Counted from the first letter of the stretch, positions 16,913 to 24,910 are shown. The stretch: DNA of 64,000 nt from an uncultured Flavobacteriaceae bacterium (GCA_947502975.1 CANNBV010000005.1:248001-312000); one strand, 5' to 3'. Notes: generated from the letters alone by a model not told the origin. Translations and numbers: made by a program.

Positions 16913-18259
16913 TTATCTAAAATACCTTAAGTGTCTAAAAAAGGCAAAACCAATTAGAATTATCGTAATCAAAATCATTGATAACGAATTTTTAATCAAA
17001 CTGAAGTTAGATTCAGATCTGAAAAATTCAGGTTTATACTTTTCAAAATCTACACTATCTGGATGATGTTCCTCAAAAATAACAGGATATAAATCTAAAC
17101 GGATATCTTCATGAAACTTAGTTGTAGCATTTAAAAAATCCACATGGCTAGATAAACTCGTTTTGGCGATCTCATTCATAGACAGTTGTAATTGCAACGG
17201 TGGAAAAAATTGAGCTATCTTTTGACTTAACTCCTCTCTTTGCTTAATCTTATTATACAAAGCATCCCTTTCAGCTTTTGAGTCATCGTCACCCATTTGT
17301 TGCATGGCAAAATACCATAACCATGAAAAACCCTCAGTTTTAAACCCATATTTTTGTAATTGAGGATAATGCTCATAAAAACGCTCTAAGGTTTCTTTTT
17401 TATCTGTGTCCCATTTTTCATGGTAAGCATCGCGCTGTTTAATAACCATCGTAAACGCTTCATCAACAGGCAGCTTGTTATTTATGTAGTTATTTATAAA
17501 TACTGGTAAGAACACTACCAAAAGTAACCAACTAGAGAGTAAAATAATCGCATTGGCATTTGAGGATTTTCGCAATAATATCACAAAGAAACACAGCGCA
17601 AACCAAAACAAAATATATAAAGAACTCATCACTAAAACATTCATAAATTCTTTATTGAACGGAATATTTAACACCACTTTGGCTACCAAAACCAATAGCC
17701 CTAAAATTACCGAAACAAAAACAAAACGGATAGATAGTTTCATCAGTAAAAATCTGAAAGAAGATTTGGAATGAATCGTTATCATTTTCCAGGTGCCATT
17801 TTCTTCCTCTTCTGATAAAACATTGAAATTAAGCGCAATGATTATCAAAGGAAATAAGAAAATCAGTAAAAAACTTATGTCAAGATTTCCAACTTGTAAT
17901 CGCATTGGGTTTACCAAATCAATGTCATGCTTCTGCCCCTCTAAAGCTGTAATGCTTACACTCTGTATATTTGAATTTACATCACTTTGTCCAATAGAAA
18001 GTCCCGCTAAAGGATTCACGGGATTGATAAATGAAAACTTTAGATAATAGGACAATAAGCCAATATCTTCCTTATTATGATGGCGTTGGGTTTCCAAATG
18101 CTTTTGCTGATGCTCAATGGTTTTTGCAATGGTTTCTTGTTTTTGTAACAGGAATTGCTTTCCTGTACCAATGCTTAACCCTCCAAGAATCATAAGTATA
18201 AAAAAGGATAACCATACTGTTTTCAACCTAAAAAATTGCTTAATTAGTAATGCGTACAT
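16913..18259 (-). CDS. ABC-2 type permease with DUF3526 (second subunit)
   Basis: The 448-residue inner-membrane protein has a TM segment at about 12-32, a large periplasmic loop rich in His, Gln and Lys (IEHQQKHLETQRHHNKEDIG), and then five TM segments (LLIFLFPLIIIALNF, FVFVSVILGLLVLV, LYILFWFALCFFVILL, IILLSSWLLLVVFLPVF, and a C-terminal SLSMILITIILIGFAFF). The sequence LSEEEENGTWKMI after TM2 is typical of NosY-like/DUF3526 permeases. It is the last gene of the MerC-FolE-ABC-TonB operon, 2 bp after the paralogous permease, and presumably pairs with it and the ATPase at 22.2-22.9 kb. The substrate is unknown. Confidence 0.87.
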   Translation of the reverse strand: MYALLIKQFFRLKTVWLSFFILMILGGLSIGTGKQFLLQKQETIAKTIEHQQKHLETQRHHNKEDIGLLSYYLKFSFINPVNPLAGLSIGQSDVNSNIQSVSITALEGQKHDIDLVNPMRLQVGNLDISFLLIFLFPLIIIALNFNVLSEEEENGTWKMITIHSKSSFRFLLMKLSIRFVFVSVILGLLVLVAKVVLNIPFNKEFMNVLVMSSLYILFWFALCFFVILLRKSSNANAIILLSSWLLLVVFLPVFINNYINNKLPVDEAFTMVIKQRDAYHEKWDTDKKETLERFYEHYPQLQKYGFKTEGFSWLWYFAMQQMGDDDSKAERDALYNKIKQREELSQKIAQFFPPLQLQLSMNEIAKTSLSSHVDFLNATTKFHEDIRLDLYPVIFEEHHPDSVDFEKYKPEFFRSESNFSLIKNSLSMILITIILIGFAFFRHLRYFR

Positions 18260-18261
18260 CG

Positions 18262-19707
18262 TTAAATAATTTTAAATCGGTTAGAAAATTTTGTTATAAT
18301 AATCAAAATGAAAATGAGCCACACACCCAAAGCTACAATCGCAATAATTTGATTTTTCAAAATTTTTGCTACAGACAAAAATTCGTAGTTAAACTTAGGC
18401 ACCGCCTTCCAATAAGATTTGTCCACTACATGCACTTTTCCCTCACTTCCTTTCGCATTATTACTGATAAATTTCATTTGAAGCCCATTCATATATTGTG
18501 ACTGCTTGTAACGGTAAGCTTCTGTTTGTTCTAAGAAATTCACATAAGTATCAAAATCCGTTGCCGATAAGCCCATAGACAAATTTTTGATGGCTAAATA
18601 CGGATTTATTAACACCAAAGCGTCAGTAATACTATTTTGCTTTCTATAGGTATTTATAAGCTTCTCGTGTTGAAGTTTATAAATCTTAGCTGTTTGTTCT
18701 TCGCCTTTACTCATAACGAAACCACCATAATTTATTGGTAAATCTTTTACATCGGAGACATTATAAGCGTTTAAAAGCGAATCGCGAAGGGTATTAAAAT
18801 ATGGATCGTCTGGATTATGACTATCACCTTGTTTGGCAACTTCTTCCTCTATAGCTGTACGAAATTCAATTTTTGAAAGATTAGGATATATTGAGTTTCC
18901 AAGTACCTGCGCCGTTTTTGGAACAATGATAAAAAACAACAACCAACCTCCCAATAAGCGCAACAAAGCGGTATTAGAATTTTTGCTCCAAGCAGAAATA
19001 ATCACTGTGATACCACATAACATCATAAAAAATAACACGTAGCTTACTGAAATCAATAGTGTTCGTAATACTAATGCAGTATTCATCACATGATTTTCCA
19101 TAAAAGCAATACTACACAAGGTTAATAATGCAGGGACAAAAAACAATGCAGATATCAAAAACAGCCCTAAAGCTTTTCCTAATAGAATATCTTTCATGGT
19201 AGTACCTTGTATGTAAATAATTTTAAGTGTCCCATTTTCTTTTTCAGAAGTGATGGAGGCATAGCCAATAAAGAAAATGACTAAGGGTAAAATCAATTGT
19301 AACAACAGGGCTATGTTTAAATCTCCAAAGCGTACCAAACCAGTGGATAGTGTGGCTTCTGAAAAGTTTGCCGTATTTTGTTTATGCGCCTCCAGAAACA
19401 TGGAATTACCAGTATAGGTTTCAATCCCAGAATCAAAAATGCGCAACGGATGTTGTAATCGAAATGCGAAAGACCCAAAATGCGCCATTCTGTGGGGATG
19501 CTTATCTGGATTAGCCTCCCAACTTTCGCGAGACTCTTCCTGATGGTGTTCTATACTACCATGATATACTTCAAAAGCTTGCCAACCATCAATAGTTACA
19601 TAAGCCAAAACGCCCCAAAAGAGCAATAACAGTACAAAAAGACCTTTGGTGAAAAAGGCCTTTTTGAAAAACTGTCTCCCTAATAAAACAACAACATTAT
19701 TTCGCAT
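18262..19707 (-). CDS. ABC-2 type permease with DUF3526 (first subunit)
   Basis: The 481-residue membrane protein is a paralogue of its downstream neighbour, with the same plan: TM1 (about 18-38), a periplasmic loop containing SIEHHQEESRESWEANPDKH and HRMAHFGSFAFRLQHPLRIFDSG, then a block of five TMs and a long loop, and a last TM near the C-terminus. TSEKENGTLKIIYIQG follows TM2 as in NosY-like ABC-2 exporters. The His cluster could bind metal, but similar loops occur in the family generally. It lies 5 bp after the TonB receptor stop, so it is cotranscribed. It probably forms a heterodimeric transporter with the next gene and the upstream ATPase. Confidence 0.87.
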   Translation of the reverse strand: MRNNVVVLLGRQFFKKAFFTKGLFVLLLLFWGVLAYVTIDGWQAFEVYHGSIEHHQEESRESWEANPDKHPHRMAHFGSFAFRLQHPLRIFDSGIETYTGNSMFLEAHKQNTANFSEATLSTGLVRFGDLNIALLLQLILPLVIFFIGYASITSEKENGTLKIIYIQGTTMKDILLGKALGLFLISALFFVPALLTLCSIAFMENHVMNTALVLRTLLISVSYVLFFMMLCGITVIISAWSKNSNTALLRLLGGWLLFFIIVPKTAQVLGNSIYPNLSKIEFRTAIEEEVAKQGDSHNPDDPYFNTLRDSLLNAYNVSDVKDLPINYGGFVMSKGEEQTAKIYKLQHEKLINTYRKQNSITDALVLINPYLAIKNLSMGLSATDFDTYVNFLEQTEAYRYKQSQYMNGLQMKFISNNAKGSEGKVHVVDKSYWKAVPKFNYEFLSVAKILKNQIIAIVALGVWLIFILIIITKFSNRFKII

Positions 19708-19712
19708 GAAAA

Positions 19713-22211
19713 CTAAAATCTATACGTTGCATTTAATAAAAAGTTTCTTGGTGCTCCTGGACCTAACCTAGAGGGGTTAAGACCACCTAACCAATATGTC
19801 TCATCAAATAAATTATTTATTTTTAAAGTTAACTGAATACCTGTATTATTTGGCTTGTAATAGACTGCAGCATCAAATATTGTATAATCTGGCAATAATA
19901 ATCTATCTGTATCGTAAGTAGGATTGTACCAAGTAAATCTGTCACCCATATACTGTGCTCCAAAACCAATACCAATCCCTCTTAAAGTTTTACTTGTAAA
20001 ATCATAGCGACCCCAAAAATTAGCATTATGCTTAGGAGCGCCTCCAATACGTTGTCCTATAAATTCTTCAACAGCATCTTCTACAATTTCAGCATCTGCA
20101 AAACCATAAGACGCTACAAGTTGAAAATTTGGCGTTACATAACCAGAAATATCCATTTCAAAACCTCTACTGCGCTGCTCACCTCTAGTTGTTAAGTTAT
20201 CCAAATCATAGGTATCTCCTAATAAAATATTTTTTTGGGTAATCTCAAAAATGGCGAAGTTGGCAAATATTTTACCATTTAAAAATTCTCCTTTTGCCCC
20301 TACTTCCGTTAGGCTACTTTCTAAAGGATCAAATCTTGCAGGTGATGCAGCCCAAAAGAAACCTTCTGCAGTTGGCGATAACGACACGGTATTGGTGTGT
20401 GGTTGAAATCCTCCTAAGTATGTTGCATATGCACTGATATCTTTAGTAACTTCATATGTTAAGCCCAGTCTTGGTACGAAAGCACTTGTTTTAAATTCTT
20501 GCTCGTCACCTTCGTAATCAAAAATATCAGTAAACCATTCATACCTTAAATTGAATAAAGCTGAAAACTTTCCAATCTTAAATTGATTTTGAAGATAAAT
20601 ACCATTTGATGATGTTAAATTTGCAGGAATTGACAATTCAGAAAGGTTGTAAGCATTTGTATTTCTGGCACCATTAAAAGGGTTTTCTAAATCAAAATGC
20701 GGAACGGCTGGTACTGGCATAGTTACACCATTAACTTCCATTTGCTGAAAATTATCTGGATTAGATGGATCAAAATTAGACTGACCACCGCTTACCGTAA
20801 GATACCTTCTAGCACGCAAAAACCCTGCTCCAATCTTTCTTTCCCAACGTGTGGCATCATAACCCACCAATATTATATTAGTGAAATTATCATTCTTGAT
20901 AGTATAATCGAAATAGCCGCTAAAATTATTCGTTTCCCAAAATTGTTGTCTTTGATCATATCGTAATCTTGCCAATGTAGGAATCACATTACCATCAATA
21001 TCAACAGCCGCACCATCAAATCTATGTTCTGCCAAGTCCTCATCCCAAGTTTGTTTCATGTATTGCGCATTAAAACCAAAGTTTTCAGTAAACTTTTTGC
21101 TAAAACTAGCCATAAACATAAGTTCTTTGTTCTTGTAATGATCGTTAGATGCGCCAACATTTCTAGTAATTGGTGTGCTATTTATGTCGAATTCACCATT
21201 AATAGCACCAAAAATTGGTTGCCCTCTATCTAAATTACCTTCCGCATCGCTATAAATCATTTCTACATTAAGTGATGTTGTTTCATTTGGGATGTAACTT
21301 AATGACGGTGAAATTAAAATAGCATTATTATTTACGACATCTCTAAATGAATCTGCATCTTGATAGGCGGCATTAAAACGATACAATAAGGTTTCAGAAT
21401 CGTTCAAAGGGCCAGTAAAATCTGCTGTTGCTCGTAATGTCCCAAAACTCCCTGTTGTTAAACCTATTGCACTTCTTTTTTCAGTTAATGGCTTTTTAGT
21501 TACCATGTTTACAGTTCCTCCGGGATCTGCACTTGAAAACGTTACCGACGACGGTCCTTTAATAACTTCAACACGTTCTAAGTGCGACGTAATAGGTTGT
21601 AAAAAATAATATTGACGTGTACGCATACCATTGATGATTTGCCCATCATCAGCTTGGGTAATACCACGAATATTGTAGTGATTGTACAAGCCTGTCACCG
21701 AAACATTACTTACTGTTTTAACAGCATCAGGTAATTGAAATGCTAAACGGTCATCAATAAGTTCCTTGGTTACGGTGGCTACTGCTTGTGGTAATTCTTT
21801 ATTTTTAATGGCGATTTTAGTGGCAGAAAATGAATAATCACTGTTGTAATCTTTTCGTTGTCGCCCTACGATTTCTACAGTTTGAAGTGACTCTGTAGAT
21901 TCCATTAGCATAATTGTGCCTAAATTTATATCTTGGTTTGCAGTGATTTCAAGTGTTTTTTTATACGTTTTGAAACCTATGAAAGTAATGCGTAAATTGT
22001 AAATCCCGCTTTCTGTTACTTGAATACTGAAATTTCCATCTATATCGGTAGAAGCCCCTTTTTTCTGTGAAGCTTGATCTGCTATAATAACATTAGCGCC
22101 AGGTATTGACACATTATTTTGATCCAATACCCTTCCACTAATTTCAGATTGAGCATACCCTACGTTAAGTGCTAAAAGAATGATAGCAAATACTATTCTA
22201 TTAAAATTCAT
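19713..22211 (-). CDS. TonB-dependent siderophore-type receptor with carboxypeptidase-regulatory-like domain
   Basis: The start is taken at the ATG at 22211 (product MNFNRIVFAIILLALNVGYAQ, 832 residues); an upstream in-frame extension would overlap the ABC gene and lacks a signal peptide. The signal peptide is followed by a CarboxypepD_reg-like domain (SGRVLDQNNVSIPGANVIIA, DIDGNFSIQV), then a siderophore-receptor-type plug (LPDAVKTVSNVSVTGLYNHY, IRGITQADDGQIINGM, ERVEVIKGPSSVTFSSADPG and GTVNMVTKKPL), then a 22-strand-type barrel ending FLLNATYRF. Family members import ferric siderophores or other metal chelates. Its operon lies under a Fur/Zur-type palindrome with folE and a MerC-like gene, so a zinc or metallophore complex is the likely cargo. 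Spacing is 16 bp after the ATPase gene. Confidence 0.9.
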   Translation of the reverse strand: MNFNRIVFAIILLALNVGYAQSEISGRVLDQNNVSIPGANVIIADQASQKKGASTDIDGNFSIQVTESGIYNLRITFIGFKTYKKTLEITANQDINLGTIMLMESTESLQTVEIVGRQRKDYNSDYSFSATKIAIKNKELPQAVATVTKELIDDRLAFQLPDAVKTVSNVSVTGLYNHYNIRGITQADDGQIINGMRTRQYYFLQPITSHLERVEVIKGPSSVTFSSADPGGTVNMVTKKPLTEKRSAIGLTTGSFGTLRATADFTGPLNDSETLLYRFNAAYQDADSFRDVVNNNAILISPSLSYIPNETTSLNVEMIYSDAEGNLDRGQPIFGAINGEFDINSTPITRNVGASNDHYKNKELMFMASFSKKFTENFGFNAQYMKQTWDEDLAEHRFDGAAVDIDGNVIPTLARLRYDQRQQFWETNNFSGYFDYTIKNDNFTNIILVGYDATRWERKIGAGFLRARRYLTVSGGQSNFDPSNPDNFQQMEVNGVTMPVPAVPHFDLENPFNGARNTNAYNLSELSIPANLTSSNGIYLQNQFKIGKFSALFNLRYEWFTDIFDYEGDEQEFKTSAFVPRLGLTYEVTKDISAYATYLGGFQPHTNTVSLSPTAEGFFWAASPARFDPLESSLTEVGAKGEFLNGKIFANFAIFEITQKNILLGDTYDLDNLTTRGEQRSRGFEMDISGYVTPNFQLVASYGFADAEIVEDAVEEFIGQRIGGAPKHNANFWGRYDFTSKTLRGIGIGFGAQYMGDRFTWYNPTYDTDRLLLPDYTIFDAAVYYKPNNTGIQLTLKINNLFDETYWLGGLNPSRLGPGAPRNFLLNATYRF

Positions 22212-22227
22212 TTTTAGTTGTTTATAA

Positions 22228-22920
22228 TTAATTAATTGTTTTGATATATAACTCTTGAAGCTGTTGTGCAGAAATTTTGGAGGTATCGGCAGTTTGCACC
22301 AATTTACCCTCTCGCATGATTCCAATTTTTGAACCTATATTTACCGCATTAAAAATGTCATGTGTCGCCATGAGAATACCGACATTATCAGCAGATAATT
22401 CCTTACATAGTTCAGCAAATTCCACAGATGCTTTTGGATCTAAACCAGAAGTTGGTTCATCCATAAGAATATAAGAGGCTTTTTTAGCAAGAGCAATGGC
22501 TATCCCAACTTTTTGGCGCATTCCTTTAGAATAAGTAACCAACCTTTTTTGGTGTGCCTCTTCTTGTAAGTTTACCTTTTTTAGTAACCCCTTAAGTCCT
22601 TCTTCAGTATAAATAAAGCCTGCCAAACGACTAAAAAAGTCAAGGTTTTCCAGTCCTGATAGGTGTCCATACAATTGTACAACCTCTGGAATATAAGCTA
22701 TAACATCCCTTGCGGATTTCTGCTTTGCCGAAATACCATCAATTAATGCTTCTCCCGAAGTAGGCATGATTAACCCTAAAAAAATATTTATTGTAGTGGT
22801 TTTACCTGCTCCATTTTGCCCCAACAAGCAAAAAATTTCTCCTGGAGCTACGGTAAAACTTAAATCACTTAGTGCCATGACATCGTCGTAGCGCATACAA
22901 AGTTTATTGGCTTTTAGCAT
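22228..22920 (-). CDS. ABC transporter ATP-binding protein
   Basis: The 230-residue ATPase contains Walker A (GQNGAGKTT, near residue 35), the Q-loop region YIPEVVQLYGHLSGLENLDF, an unusual signature YSKGMRQKVGIA in place of LSGGQ, Walker B (SYILMDEPTSGLD) and the H-loop (MATHDIF). This is the CcmA/NosF-like class that works with ABC-2 permeases rather than with binding-protein importers. It presumably energises the two DUF3526 permeases further down the operon, with the TonB receptor gene placed between them. It lies 18 bp downstream of folE. Confidence 0.93.
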   Translation of the reverse strand: MLKANKLCMRYDDVMALSDLSFTVAPGEIFCLLGQNGAGKTTTINIFLGLIMPTSGEALIDGISAKQKSARDVIAYIPEVVQLYGHLSGLENLDFFSRLAGFIYTEEGLKGLLKKVNLQEEAHQKRLVTYSKGMRQKVGIAIALAKKASYILMDEPTSGLDPKASVEFAELCKELSADNVGILMATHDIFNAVNIGSKIGIMREGKLVQTADTSKISAQQLQELYIKTIN

Positions 22921-22938
22921 TGTATTTTATGGTATTTG

Positions 22939-23601
22939 TTACTTTAATTTGTAATTAATTGCATTAAGAAACCCATTCCTACAGACCTCTTCTTCAAACT
23001 TTCCACCATACTCTAAACTTGTGGTGAAACTACTTTTATCCTTAATTCCTCTGGAGGATACACAAAGATGTTTTGCTTGAATCATCACAATAACACTTTT
23101 AGTTTTTAAAACCTCTTGTAAATCATTCAGAATCTGCAAACAAAGACGCTCCTGAACTTGGGGGCGATGTGCATAATAATCCACTAGACGATTCAATTTA
23201 GAAAGTCCAATAACCTTATCTTCGGGAATATAGGCTACATGCGCAAAACCCGTGATTGGTAAAAAATGATGCTCACAAGAGGAATCTAATGTGATGTTCT
23301 GCTCAATTAACATTTTCTTGTAGCCATATTTATTGTCAAAAGTTGACAGTTTAGGTTTATTCTTAGGGTTTAAACCATAAAAAAGTTCTTTCACATACAT
23401 TTTTGCAACACGGTAAGGTGTTCCTGATAAGCTATCGTCAGAAATATCTAGCCCCAATTCTTCCATTATCTTTTGAAAATGTATCTGGATATTTGCTATT
23501 TTTTCATCATCAGATTTTTCAAAAGCATTAAACACTAAAGGTGTGGATATATTTGTAGCAATATGATTATTGCCAATAAACTCAACGTTATGCTTATCCA
23601 T
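22939..23601 (-). CDS. folE: GTP cyclohydrolase I, type IA, in a putative Zur operon
   Basis: The enzyme converts GTP to 7,8-dihydroneopterin triphosphate at the start of folate/pterin synthesis. The start MDKHNVEFIG (220 residues) is chosen because it lies 4 bp after the MerC stop and fits family length; an upstream in-frame start at 23661 would overlap merC by 56 bp. The Zn ligands are intact: Cys109 and His112 in SSCEHHFLP, and Cys180 in AKHLCVSSRG. SLSGTPYRVAKMYV and RPQVQERL are also typical. The gene sits in an operon headed by a Fur/Zur palindrome. Zinc-starved bacteria often induce an extra GTP cyclohydrolase, usually FolE2 but sometimes a type IA paralogue, so this may be a second, zinc-stress copy. 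Confidence 0.93.
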   Translation of the reverse strand: MDKHNVEFIGNNHIATNISTPLVFNAFEKSDDEKIANIQIHFQKIMEELGLDISDDSLSGTPYRVAKMYVKELFYGLNPKNKPKLSTFDNKYGYKKMLIEQNITLDSSCEHHFLPITGFAHVAYIPEDKVIGLSKLNRLVDYYAHRPQVQERLCLQILNDLQEVLKTKSVIVMIQAKHLCVSSRGIKDKSSFTTSLEYGGKFEEEVCRNGFLNAINYKLK

Positions 23602-23605
23602 TTTG

Positions 23606-24010
23606 TCAAAGCCCATTTGCACAACATTTTTCATCTTTACATTGGCAAAACATACTACCATACCAATGCAAGAATATTAAACTTAAAGAAGGTAGGTATA
23701 TGGCAGATTCGGGTATTCCTAACCATTCCAATTTTTCATTTATTATAATAAAAAACAACATAAACCAACTTATCCAAAGTGCAATACCAACCCATTTTTT
23801 TGACACATTCGAACTAGATTTATATATTGCAAAAGCAGAAATTATTAGGAAAAAAATATCTAAACTGGACCACCATAAAGGTTTATTTTCGCCTAAACGA
23901 AATATCTGTGTTTGTGTAGCAAATAAAAGTGGAGTTGCGATACAATGTGCGAGGCACAAGCCACTGGATAATATGCCTATTGAATCTGATTTTTTTATAT
24001 AAAATATCAT
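23606..24010 (-). CDS. MerC-domain membrane protein with Cys-rich tail
   Basis: The 134-residue protein has four predicted TM helices (IGILSSGLCLAHCIATPLLF, LDIFFLIISAFAIY, WVGIALWISWFMLFFIII and AIYLPSLSLIFLHWYGSMF). TM1 contains the MerC-type pair CLAHC, and the C-terminus is FCQCKDEKCCANGL with five Cys, a likely thiol metal-binding tail. MerC proteins move Hg(II); homologues beside Fur-family genes in Bacteroidota more probably handle zinc or another thiophilic metal. It is the first gene of the operon and is divergent from the regulator. Its ATG lies 13 bp from the palindrome at 24026-24038. Confidence 0.82.
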   Translation of the reverse strand: MIFYIKKSDSIGILSSGLCLAHCIATPLLFATQTQIFRLGENKPLWWSSLDIFFLIISAFAIYKSSSNVSKKWVGIALWISWFMLFFIIINEKLEWLGIPESAIYLPSLSLIFLHWYGSMFCQCKDEKCCANGL

Positions 24011-24015
24011 TTAAA

Positions 24016-24023
24016 CAATTTTA
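24016..24023 (-). promoter_or_regulatory. Possible -7 element of the merC-folE operon
   Basis: The minus strand reads TAAAATTG, one base off TAnnTTTG, ending 5 bp before the merC ATG. This would place transcription initiation at or next to the start codon. The palindromic operator directly abuts it upstream. The -33 element is not clear. Confidence 0.4.
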
Positions 24024-24025
24024 AT

Positions 24026-24038
24026 GCAACTGAGTTGC
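24026..24038. promoter_or_regulatory. Fur/Zur-type palindromic operator (box 2) before merC
   Basis: GCAACTGAGTTGC is a perfect 13-bp palindrome (ATGCAA on the left, TTGCAA on the right), identical to the box at 14483-14495. It is placed to repress the minus-strand operon. Confidence 0.75.
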
Positions 24039-24064
24039 AATATTACTTTAGTTTTTTTTAAAAT

Positions 24065-24077
24065 GCAACTTAGTTGC
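24065..24077. promoter_or_regulatory. Fur/Zur-type palindromic operator (box 3) before the Fur-family gene
   Basis: GCAACTTAGTTGC is the same palindrome with T at the central base, 39 bp from box 2. It lies just upstream of the -7 element of the regulator gene, indicating autoregulation. Confidence 0.75.
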
Positions 24078-24079
24078 AA

Positions 24080-24087
24080 TATATTTG
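24080..24087 (+). promoter_or_regulatory. -7 element of the Fur-family gene
   Basis: TATATTTG matches TAnnTTTG and ends 4 bp before the ATG at 24092, so the transcript may start at or near the first codon. Confidence 0.55.
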
Positions 24088-24091
24088 TATT

Positions 24092-24469
24092 ATGGGAATA
24101 ACAAGACAAACAAAACAGGTGAAAATATTAATGGATATATTTAATCAAGATAATCGTGCCATATCTGTGGTAGACTTGGTTAAATCTTTAGAATCGCAAA
24201 TGAATAAGACTACTGTGTATCGCATTCTAGATAAGCTTATGGATGATGGTGTAGTACATTCTTTTATTGGTAAAGGTGGCTTAAAATGGTATGCTAAATG
24301 TCAAGACTGCTCTTGTGAAACTCATAATGACATTCATCCCCATTTTCAATGTAAGACTTGCGGAGAAGTTGAATGTTTACCTGTTACATTTACTCTACCA
24401 CCTGTTGAAGGGTATAAAATTGACTCTATAAATTTACTTATGGTTGGGGAATGTGGAAATTGTTCTTAA
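24092..24469 (+). CDS. Fur-family metal-responsive repressor, probably Zur-like
   Basis: The start is taken at ATG 24092 (MGITRQTKQVK, 125 residues); an in-frame TTG at 24074 lies inside the operator palindrome and is unlikely. The N-terminal winged helix is clear (VDLVKSLESQMNKTTVYRIL then DKLMDDGVVHSF), with the Fur-type TTVYR recognition helix. The C-terminal dimer domain contains CxxC pairs for structural zinc (QCKTCGEVECL and ECGNC at the end) and a Cys/His-rich sensor-like stretch (CQDCSCETHNDIHPHF). Divergent transcription from merC-folE, with palindromes on both sides, argues for zinc-responsive, autoregulated control. Iron (Fur) cannot be excluded from sequence alone. Confidence 0.9.
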   Translation: MGITRQTKQVKILMDIFNQDNRAISVVDLVKSLESQMNKTTVYRILDKLMDDGVVHSFIGKGGLKWYAKCQDCSCETHNDIHPHFQCKTCGEVECLPVTFTLPPVEGYKIDSINLLMVGECGNCS

Positions 24470-24512
24470 AAATCAATTAAAAAAGAGTTCTAAAAATCTA
24501 TAACTACTAATT

Positions 24513-24545
24513 AAAAAACCTTGAAACTTAATTTCAAGGCTTTTT
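24513..24545. terminator. Rho-independent terminator after the Fur-family gene
   Basis: CCTTGAAA (24519-24526) / TTTCAAGG (24532-24539) with a 5-nt loop, preceded by an A run and followed by CTTTTT. It can act for the plus-strand Fur-family gene and also bidirectionally. Confidence 0.75.
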
Positions 24546-24546
24546 G

Positions 24547-24562
24547 TTGGGGTGGCAAGATT
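24547..24562 (-). pseudogene. Degenerate fragment of the tRNA-Pro 3' end
   Basis: TTGGGGTGGCAAGATT matches 14 of 16 bases of the plus-strand sequence over the 3' end of the intact tRNA-Pro(TGG) at 24719 onward (TCGGGGTGGCAGGATT). As with the intact gene, a terminator hairpin lies directly on its 3' side. Similarity fades beyond 24562. It suggests decay of a tandem tRNA copy or an old recombination junction. Confidence 0.45.
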
Positions 24563-24679
24563 ACCAATGGCGATCCTGAAATTGAGTTGTTGCTCAAAAT
24601 AAGCCAGTGCTTTACAAGCACTTTGTCGTTTTCTATGTATCCACTTGTAAAAGCAAATACTTTTAACGTTCCTAAATAG

Positions 24680-24714
24680 AAAAAGCCAACAATCTTAAAG
24701 ATTGCTGGCTTTTC
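24680..24714. terminator. Terminator downstream of tRNA-Pro(TGG)
   Basis: Long hairpin AGCCA..CAATCT / AGATTG..TGGCT flanked by AAAA and TTTT, immediately 3' of the tRNA on the minus strand. Confidence 0.75.
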
Positions 24715-24718
24715 TTGG

Positions 24719-24793
24719 TCGGGGTGGCAGGATTCGAACCTGCGACCTCCGCGTCCCAAACGCGGCGCGATAACCGGGCTACGCTACACCCCG
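24719..24793 (-). tRNA. tRNA-Pro (anticodon TGG)
   Basis: The minus strand gives a 75-nt cloverleaf: acceptor CGGGGTG/CACCCCG, discriminator A at 24719, anticodon stem CCGCG/CGCGG with loop TTTGGGA (anticodon UGG, reading CCN), and T arm with GGTTCGAATCC. CCA is not encoded (ACCAAG follows). A terminator hairpin follows directly. Confidence 0.96.
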
Positions 24794-24910
24794 AATGATT
24801 ATCTAAGCGGATGCAAATATACTTCTTTTAAGGAGTTCTTCTATATTTTTTTAAGAAAATTTTAGTCCTTCAAATTTTTAGAGTTTTTTTAAAACTTCTA
24901 CTTTGCGGCG

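Noticed and set aside
23602-23661. Longer FolE start at 23661 (240 residues)
   Set aside because: It overlaps the MerC C-terminus by 56 bp; the ATG at 23601, just after the MerC stop, fits the family start.
24074-24091. TTG start for the Fur-family gene
   Set aside because: The codon lies inside the palindromic operator and upstream of the -7 promoter element; the ATG at 24092 is the better start.
24511-24759. 82-codon minus-strand ORF across the tRNA-Pro(TGG) terminator region
   Set aside because: It runs through the 3' half of an intact tRNA and two terminator hairpins and has no protein-like signature.
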